Shown: positions 33,390 through 37,971 of the stretch, piece after piece
Layout: the number at the start of each line of letters is the position of its first letter
How positions within the stretch are numbered: position 1 is the stretch's first letter
Virus record (IMG/VR): IMGVR_UViG_3300017764_000020
Coordinates: 1 to 37,971 of that record
Direction: 5' to 3' (one strand)
DNA from: a virus
Length of the DNA stretch: 37,971 bases
Notes under the pieces: generated by a model
Told to the model about the DNA's origin: nothing
The model's input: only the letters and a program-made list of their open reading frames with translations
Databases searched by the model: none
Position numbers and translations under genes: made by a program

Positions 33390-34187
33390 ATGTCAGGTCC
33401 TCAACCACCTAGAGATATACACGGAGCCGCGAATAATTGCTCGCCCGCCACAGTGGATTATTTTATTTCTGTGTTTGGTTTTCAAGAAGCTGTAGAGCTA
33501 TCTAACATTGAAGATCCAACTGGAAACAATATTGATGTTACTAAGATTCAATTAGCCTTAAATGACGCAGGTCAGCTAATTAACAATTATATAGATAGCG
33601 CTCCACCGCAAGGAAAAGTCTTAATTGCCGGTTCTTATAGAAGAACTCAAGCAACAATTGCTAGGTACTATCTAGATGTATTAAGACCACGTACTCAAGT
33701 CCAAGAGGCGTCAGAAAAAGCCCTCCAGCAACTAGAGATGTGGGCCGCTAAAGGCAGCCCAAGTACTGGGTTTAAATGGCAAGAAGCTTATGCTTACTGG
33801 AGATCTGGTTGCTCGATGACAAAAAGCTCCTATCAGAGAGGAAGAAGCTTCACCGATCCTTCTCTTAATAAGTGGGTACTTCGTGAAGGAAGTAACGACC
33901 GTGGATTCCCGTTCGCGAATAGAGAAGCTGTTGTACTCAATAGAAACTCAGATAAAAGCCTTGCTTTAGAAACCCAAGGGGTTAAAGAAGTTATTCCAGA
34001 CAGCGCATATGAAATGAATGAGCTCGTAGATGCTCTTGAGTCTACAAGAGGCCTTTCTAGTTTTACAAATACAGACCAAGCTACAAGTCCTGCAGAAGGA
34101 GACGGCTTAGTTGCAAATAATGACACCGCTTCCGCCGACGGTGAGTTCGATAACTATGGCGGATTAACTACTAACGATACGTTCTAA
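33390..34187 (+). CDS. Head-tail connector protein, Mu gp36-like (DUF1320-type N-terminus)
   Basis: Residues about 45-130 match the pattern of DUF1320 proteins: VTKIQLALNDAGQLINNYID, a proline-rich loop, IAGSYRRTQATIARYYLDVL, then RPRTQ and KALQQLEMWAAKGSP. These helical adaptor proteins connect portal and tail. The remaining 130 residues (GCSMTKSSYQRGRSFTDPSL, then ELVDALESTRGLSSFTNTDQ) are an extension of unknown fold. The gene follows a terminator and a GTTTAAAG octamer. A first ATG at 33381 is out of frame and short; the start at 33390 (CTATG context, AGAAGA upstream) is preferred. It overlaps the next ATG by one base (TAATG). Confidence 0.7.
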   Translation: MSGPQPPRDIHGAANNCSPATVDYFISVFGFQEAVELSNIEDPTGNNIDVTKIQLALNDAGQLINNYIDSAPPQGKVLIAGSYRRTQATIARYYLDVLRPRTQVQEASEKALQQLEMWAAKGSPSTGFKWQEAYAYWRSGCSMTKSSYQRGRSFTDPSLNKWVLREGSNDRGFPFANREAVVLNRNSDKSLALETQGVKEVIPDSAYEMNELVDALESTRGLSSFTNTDQATSPAEGDGLVANNDTASADGEFDNYGGLTTNDTF

Positions 34188-34513
34188 TGGCCACTAACTC
34201 ATATAAAGGATACAACCCATTTTATCCAACAAATGCTGGAGGCGGAGCATTTTATCTAACAAATAACGACGCCGGAAACTGCTACGGGTATAGAACCGGC
34301 CTTAAAAGTGCTGTTTTTCCTGATGGCACAAAATATAAAGAAGACGCTGATGCCCTTCGTCAATATATTATAGAGCTTGAATCTACAAGAAAATTACAGG
34401 ATCTTGTAAACGTAGAGTTTTCTAGAGATGTTAAAAAAGGTGATTTTTTGGTGTATGATAACACTAAAGGAAAATGGGTGCTTACAGATTTTCTATCCGG
34501 CGGTGAGTTCTGA
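34187..34513 (+). CDS. Small structural protein, 108 residues
   Basis: The ATG overlaps the preceding stop (TAATG) and the stop overlaps the next ATG (TGATG), so the three connector genes are translationally coupled. The N-terminus is Gly/Asn/Tyr-rich (MATNSYKGYNPFYPTNAGGG), and the C-terminus is a short helix then a beta segment (VNVEFSRDVKKGDFLVYDNT then KGKWVLTDFL) recalling small beta-barrel modules. No family name is assigned. It is a probable head-tail interface or decoration component by context. Confidence 0.6.
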   Translation: MATNSYKGYNPFYPTNAGGGAFYLTNNDAGNCYGYRTGLKSAVFPDGTKYKEDADALRQYIIELESTRKLQDLVNVEFSRDVKKGDFLVYDNTKGKWVLTDFLSGGEF

Positions 34514-35454
34514 TGCTTTTAGAAATTGAAAATCAACTCCATCGTAGAGTTCATTCTACCTTGGGGCAAAGCGCTGTTGTACTTCGCTTAGCTGAAGAAT
34601 TAGATCAATCGGGAAGGGTTGCAGAGCAAGCCATGATAATTGTTAGCTTTGTTTCTGCAAACACAGCAAATGAGATGGGTGGCGGAGCGTACATTCCCAC
34701 AATTCGTTCTAGGAAAATGACCTACACCGTCACACTAGTTCAAAAGCAAACTCAAAGAGAAGGGCATAGCTTTTCACTACCTTTATTAGATCTTATTGCT
34801 GATGCAGTTACGGGGTGGGTGCCTGAAGTTCCTGGGTTAGAGTTTGCTACCGGATTTGAATTAGAAGCGGAAAGGTTCGTACAAGTAACAGATGCTTCTC
34901 AATTTATATACGAACAGAGCTATTCAGTAACTGTTACTATATCAGACGGAAGATTTTATAGCCAGCCATGTGCTGCATTTGATCCCATATCCATTGAGGA
35001 TTTCTTGCCGAAAAGAAAATGCTTACTCACTCCTTCTGGAGAAAATACAGGGCTCGCAGTTTGGACTAGAATAACAGGTCCTGAAAGCACCGAAAGCTTT
35101 ATTGTAGAGGACTCTCGAACTTGCAAGAGATACTTAGGAGATAGATTGGAGCTAACTTGCGGGAGCGATTTAGATGGTACTGCAACTTATAAGTTCATTC
35201 CAGAAAAAGCGATTACTTACGATTCCCAAGGAGTTGCTACTGTAAAAGATTCTTTAACTGCTTCTGGACCTTTATCTAACGTTTGGAAATGCGATAAAGA
35301 TAGAAAAACAGATTTACCACCGTGGTTTAAGCTAGATGTAGACTTCGGGCTGTGGAGAAATGAAGCAGGAACTATTGCAAATCAAGATCCTTTAACATCT
35401 GCAGTTCAAAAAACAAAATTTAATCCAGACACAGAATATTTTCGACCTGACTAA
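34513..35454 (+). CDS. Tail completion protein, Mu gp37-like (DUF1834-type N-terminus)
   Basis: The first about 150 residues (LLEIENQLHRRVHSTLGQSA, AMIIVSFVSANT, IPTIRSRKMTYTVTLVQKQT, PLLDLIADAVTGWVPEVPGL, DASQFIYEQSYSVTVTISDG) follow the DUF1834 layout of Mu gp37 and related tail-terminator proteins. These cap the tail tube or sheath before joining to the head. The C-terminal 160 residues (KRYLGDRLELTCGSDLDG etc.) are a beta-rich extension with four of the protein's five cysteines and no recognised family. The start is TGATG-coupled with GGTGAG upstream. The stop codon overlaps the minus-strand stop of the next gene. Confidence 0.65.
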   Translation: MLLEIENQLHRRVHSTLGQSAVVLRLAEELDQSGRVAEQAMIIVSFVSANTANEMGGGAYIPTIRSRKMTYTVTLVQKQTQREGHSFSLPLLDLIADAVTGWVPEVPGLEFATGFELEAERFVQVTDASQFIYEQSYSVTVTISDGRFYSQPCAAFDPISIEDFLPKRKCLLTPSGENTGLAVWTRITGPESTESFIVEDSRTCKRYLGDRLELTCGSDLDGTATYKFIPEKAITYDSQGVATVKDSLTASGPLSNVWKCDKDRKTDLPPWFKLDVDFGLWRNEAGTIANQDPLTSAVQKTKFNPDTEYFRPD

Positions 35455-35768
35455 GTTCTCATAAATAATATCTTATCTTTCTGAATATTATTACGCAGAG
35501 TATTGAGTGTAATGCATCGGTGCCCTGCGTTTTTTGTCATGTTTGCTTTTTTAGGGTACTTTGTTGTAAAGTCACCATTAGCTTTTAATAGAGCAATCTC
35601 TGTGCTATTTATCCCCACCCAGTATTGAGGTTTTTTGCCGCTCATTAAATAAGGCTCCTCTTGCATAAAAAGAGAAAGCCCGTACTTGAGCTTAAAATAT
35701 TTGTTTATTTCGTCAAAGGTCTTCAAAGACGGGGATGAGGTCTTTAATTGTAACTGAGTGTCCATCAT
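35451..35768 (-). CDS. Unknown basic protein downstream of the polymerase, 105 residues
   Basis: A longer reading starts at 35876, but it lies deep in the polymerase gene. The tandem ATGATG at 35768/35765 (MMDTQLQLKTSSPSLKTFDE), with the purine-rich AAAGAAA just upstream, is preferred. It still overlaps the polymerase end by 56 bases. The product is basic at the C-terminus (YPKKANMTKNAGHRCITLNT then RNNIQKDKILFM), with a central MSGKKPQYWVGINSTEIALL. The fold is unknown. Its location suggests a replication accessory protein, which is inference. The stop codon shares CTAA with the converging gp37-like gene. Confidence 0.55.
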   Translation of the reverse strand: MMDTQLQLKTSSPSLKTFDEINKYFKLKYGLSLFMQEEPYLMSGKKPQYWVGINSTEIALLKANGDFTTKYPKKANMTKNAGHRCITLNTLRNNIQKDKILFMRT

Positions 35769-37971
35769 TTTCTTTCTTTTGTTGAGATACAGTGTTAGTG
35801 CTAGAGTCGGCAGCTTTGCGGAAAATAAGATCAATTTCAATAGATGAGAGCCACGCGTTTGCCACAGGAAGCTCATAAATCTCGTAATTGTATCTCATCC
35901 AGGCCCAACACCAAGCATGAGCAACTTGGAATAAAGCCGCGAGCCTTTCTGCTTCTTCCTTTGGACACATATACAGAATACTGTCATGTACTGACATATT
36001 GAACTTAGCATTGAGTTTGTGGTCTTTGATAAGCCATTCCATCGCGGTCATAAATGCATGAAGCATAGCACTACCCGTGGATTGAATACACCAGTTATTT
36101 CTCATTGTCCAGAAGTCGTCGCCAACTGATGATGGACGGAAGGCAGTTGACATTTTTGTGCCACTTAGAGGATTAATAGGCGTCTTTTCACAGGCAATCT
36201 TAGCCATTTCATTGTAGGCATAAGAGTCAGATCCGCCGATTAGTTCTCTCATTCCTCGATAAGCTTTCCGGCCTTTCTTAATCTCGATGAGTTTCTTACC
36301 CATGTCTACGGCCTGTTTCATAGAGATGGATTTGTTTCCTTTACGGATAGTGTTAGCCAAGGTCTTAGCTCCGCATCCATAAAGCATCCCGTAGTTACAT
36401 CCTTTAGCAACGGCTCTGGAGATCCCAATCGCCCTGGCGGTCATCGAGTGCATGTCAGTTCCGTTGTCTTTTGACCCTGCAAGAATGGCGTGCGAGTACT
36501 GAGTTGACCCAGCCACTTTGTAATAGGAATCAGCAAAGATGGAAGCAACAACAGCTTCTTGGGCATCAAAATCTGATTCAACAAAAACCCAACCATCAGG
36601 AGCTTGTACTCGGGTTTTGATCTCGGATCCAATTTTATCATACTTTGGATCAGGAACGGTGAGCCAGAGATTTTCTCCAGCACGATTAGTAGAAGTATTG
36701 TGAGGGACCGATGCTGGAACAATAAGATTGAATTCTTTACCGAGAGGATTTTTGACTTTAGCGACATTTTGTTCACGAACTCGGCTTCTAACCGATGTCC
36801 AATAGGATACGTTAATTGCAAGCTTAATTAGTTCTTTAGCTTGAGGGAGATCAGAGCTAAGCATCCCAGACTCAAAATCGTCGTTGTAGTCTTTTGACAA
36901 TACTCCTCCGACATTCTCTCCTTCTCCTTTAGGGTGGGGAAGCCTAACGTACTCTCCTATATCTTTGCTAAAGAAGCACCAGCCTCTATCAGAAAAATAG
37001 GTCATAGGCTTATCATCCCACTTAAGACGAAGTAGGAAGTGAGATAGACGATTCTTAGTAGAGATACCACCGATAACAAGTTTATTACCTTCTTCGGTTT
37101 CTTGGATTTCTGAAACGCTTCTTAGCCACTTGGGGATTCCGTACCACTTAGAAGAGGGTTTCCCAGCTTTTGTGAGTTTGAAGTTACACTCCCAATCCAT
37201 CTGAGATAGCCAAGGATCAGAATCTGCATCAATCTCTCCTTGGTTCCAGGCGTTATAGATCTCTTGAGCCATCTCTCCTAGAATCTCTTCCTGTCTAGAG
37301 ATGGAGTCTCTCCAAATTTTCTCGCAGCCTTCAAACCACTCAGCCCAGTCATCTACAACAGGAAGGAAAGCCGAAGAGATTCCAAAGTGCCCAAGTAGAG
37401 TAGTTAGAGACGGGTTGTTCTGAAGGTACTTAAGAATGACAATAGAGAAGAGCTCTTGAGTAATCTCTGCGTCTTTAAGAGCGTATTGAGTCAAATCTTC
37501 ATGGAGCTCACAAATTTGCTCCATGGTCTCGCTAACTACAAACACGTCCCTAATCTTTTTATCTGCCGGCTCCAAACGTTTCATCGGCCGACAATGAAAG
37601 TTATAGCAATCAATAAGGCTATTAAGTGATCCTTTATCCGCCCAGATAGGATCAGCTTTGTAACTAGATTTTTTAGTTGCTTTTTGTACGTACCACCATC
37701 TCTGCCCGGAAGCCAGTCCACTCACGTTAATATGAGCAGACATGGTATCAAACCAGTAATTCTTCTTGGCGATATCGTAAGATTCTTCACAACGAGCTCG
37801 GTCATAAGCAACGTTATGAGCGATGAAGATCTTATCATTACCTACAGGGACAAGAGTGGTGTAATACTCGATAGAAGGATCTACGTAGCACTCGTGCATC
37901 CAGATATAGTAAGCAGTATCGGTGACTGCAGTGGCAAGGATAGGATGAGAGAAGTCAGATCCTTTAACAAA
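35713..37971 (-). CDS. DNA polymerase, mitochondrial gamma-like family A, partial (N-terminus beyond right edge)
   Basis: The frame is open to the right edge, adding 24 residues (VKGSDFSHPILATAVTDTAY...) before the first Met, so 752 residues are visible. The 3'-5' exonuclease is represented by motif II (IAHNVAYDRARCEE at about 37818-37780) and motif III (YALKDAEITQELF near 37490). The TMSAHINVSGLASGQR and SLNSLIDCYNFH segments match human POLG (TMSMHMAISGLSSFQR, SVNSLAEVH). Polymerase motif A is VESDFDAQEAVVAS (36540-36583), motif B is MTARAIGISRAVAKGCNYGM then LYGCG (near 36371-36440) and motif C is MSVHDSIL (near 35980-35994). Motif B carries Tyr (CNYG), as in T7 and gamma polymerases, which accept dideoxynucleotides. 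It replicates the phage genome. Exo motif I and the full N-terminus lie outside the window. Motif C has HDS where family A nearly always has HDE. Confidence 0.92.
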   Translation of the reverse strand, partial: FVKGSDFSHPILATAVTDTAYYIWMHECYVDPSIEYYTTLVPVGNDKIFIAHNVAYDRARCEESYDIAKKNYWFDTMSAHINVSGLASGQRWWYVQKATKKSSYKADPIWADKGSLNSLIDCYNFHCRPMKRLEPADKKIRDVFVVSETMEQICELHEDLTQYALKDAEITQELFSIVILKYLQNNPSLTTLLGHFGISSAFLPVVDDWAEWFEGCEKIWRDSISRQEEILGEMAQEIYNAWNQGEIDADSDPWLSQMDWECNFKLTKAGKPSSKWYGIPKWLRSVSEIQETEEGNKLVIGGISTKNRLSHFLLRLKWDDKPMTYFSDRGWCFFSKDIGEYVRLPHPKGEGENVGGVLSKDYNDDFESGMLSSDLPQAKELIKLAINVSYWTSVRSRVREQNVAKVKNPLGKEFNLIVPASVPHNTSTNRAGENLWLTVPDPKYDKIGSEIKTRVQAPDGWVFVESDFDAQEAVVASIFADSYYKVAGSTQYSHAILAGSKDNGTDMHSMTARAIGISRAVAKGCNYGMLYGCGAKTLANTIRKGNKSISMKQAVDMGKKLIEIKKGRKAYRGMRELIGGSDSYAYNEMAKIACEKTPINPLSGTKMSTAFRPSSVGDDFWTMRNNWCIQSTGSAMLHAFMTAMEWLIKDHKLNAKFNMSVHDSILYMCPKEEAERLAALFQVAHAWCWAWMRYNYEIYELPVANAWLSSIEIDLIFRKAADSSTNTVSQQKKENDGHSVTIKDLIPVFEDL

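Noticed and set aside
35768-35876. Upstream extension of the 105-residue gene to 35876
   Set aside because: It would overlap the polymerase by 164 bases; the tandem ATG with a purine-rich leader at 35768 is more likely.

Overview
The window is a stretch of a tailed double-stranded DNA phage with a contractile tail, most likely a marine cyanophage. The evidence is a very long tail sheath gene, an HK97-type capsid module with Mu-like neighbours, tail-fibre proteins of the kind common in marine cyanophages (NVGIGT and DLQIYHDG modules, KLDGIEASATADQTAAEI repeats), and a DNA polymerase that resembles mitochondrial DNA polymerase gamma. From memory, gamma-type polymerases in phages are reported from Acaryochloris phages and from the Synechococcus myovirus S-TIM5. 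A contractile tail plus a gamma-type polymerase fits an S-TIM5-like lineage best. This assignment is inference; no search was run. Base composition looks AT-rich (about 60% by eye), with the capsid and sheath genes visibly richer in G and C.

Layout. Positions 1-18281 are one long minus-strand block read from right to left: three small or unknown genes, a Mu-like portal, a tail-tube-like protein, two unknown virion-type proteins, a 678-residue fibre/baseplate-type protein, two small structural proteins and three tail fibres; the last fibre runs off the left edge. Positions 18344-23983 are a plus-strand operon: a 1299-residue unknown protein, a leucine-rich-repeat protein and a coiled-coil structural protein. 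Positions 23980-25420 are a minus-strand cluster with a dCMP deaminase and three unknown proteins. Positions 25502-35454 are the plus-strand virion module: three small overlapping genes, tail sheath, protease/scaffold, decoration protein, major capsid protein, a rho-independent terminator, then three head-tail connector or completion proteins. Positions 35451-37971 (minus) hold a small unknown gene and the polymerase, which is cut by the right edge.

How the parts work together. Portal, capsid protease with scaffold, decoration protein, capsid protein and the gp36/gp37-like proteins together form a head and connector set resembling that of phage Mu, although portal and tail tube lie on the opposite strand from capsid and sheath. 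Terminase, tape measure (unless it is the 1299-residue protein), baseplate and lysis genes are not recognisable here.

The most interesting signal is regulatory. The octamer GTTTAAAG sits just upstream of almost every transcription-unit start, always pointing toward the gene, usually 20-43 bases before the ATG, and is often followed 5-7 bases later by TAGAA or a similar sequence. Both divergent intergenic regions carry two octamers facing outward. It looks like a phage-specific, probably late, promoter. One copy lies inside the protease/scaffold gene 26 bases before an in-frame ATG, which suggests a separately expressed nested scaffold protein as in Mu and lambda.

No gene-free stretch exceeds about 82 bases. 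I saw no tRNA, rRNA, CRISPR array, insertion sequence or attachment site.
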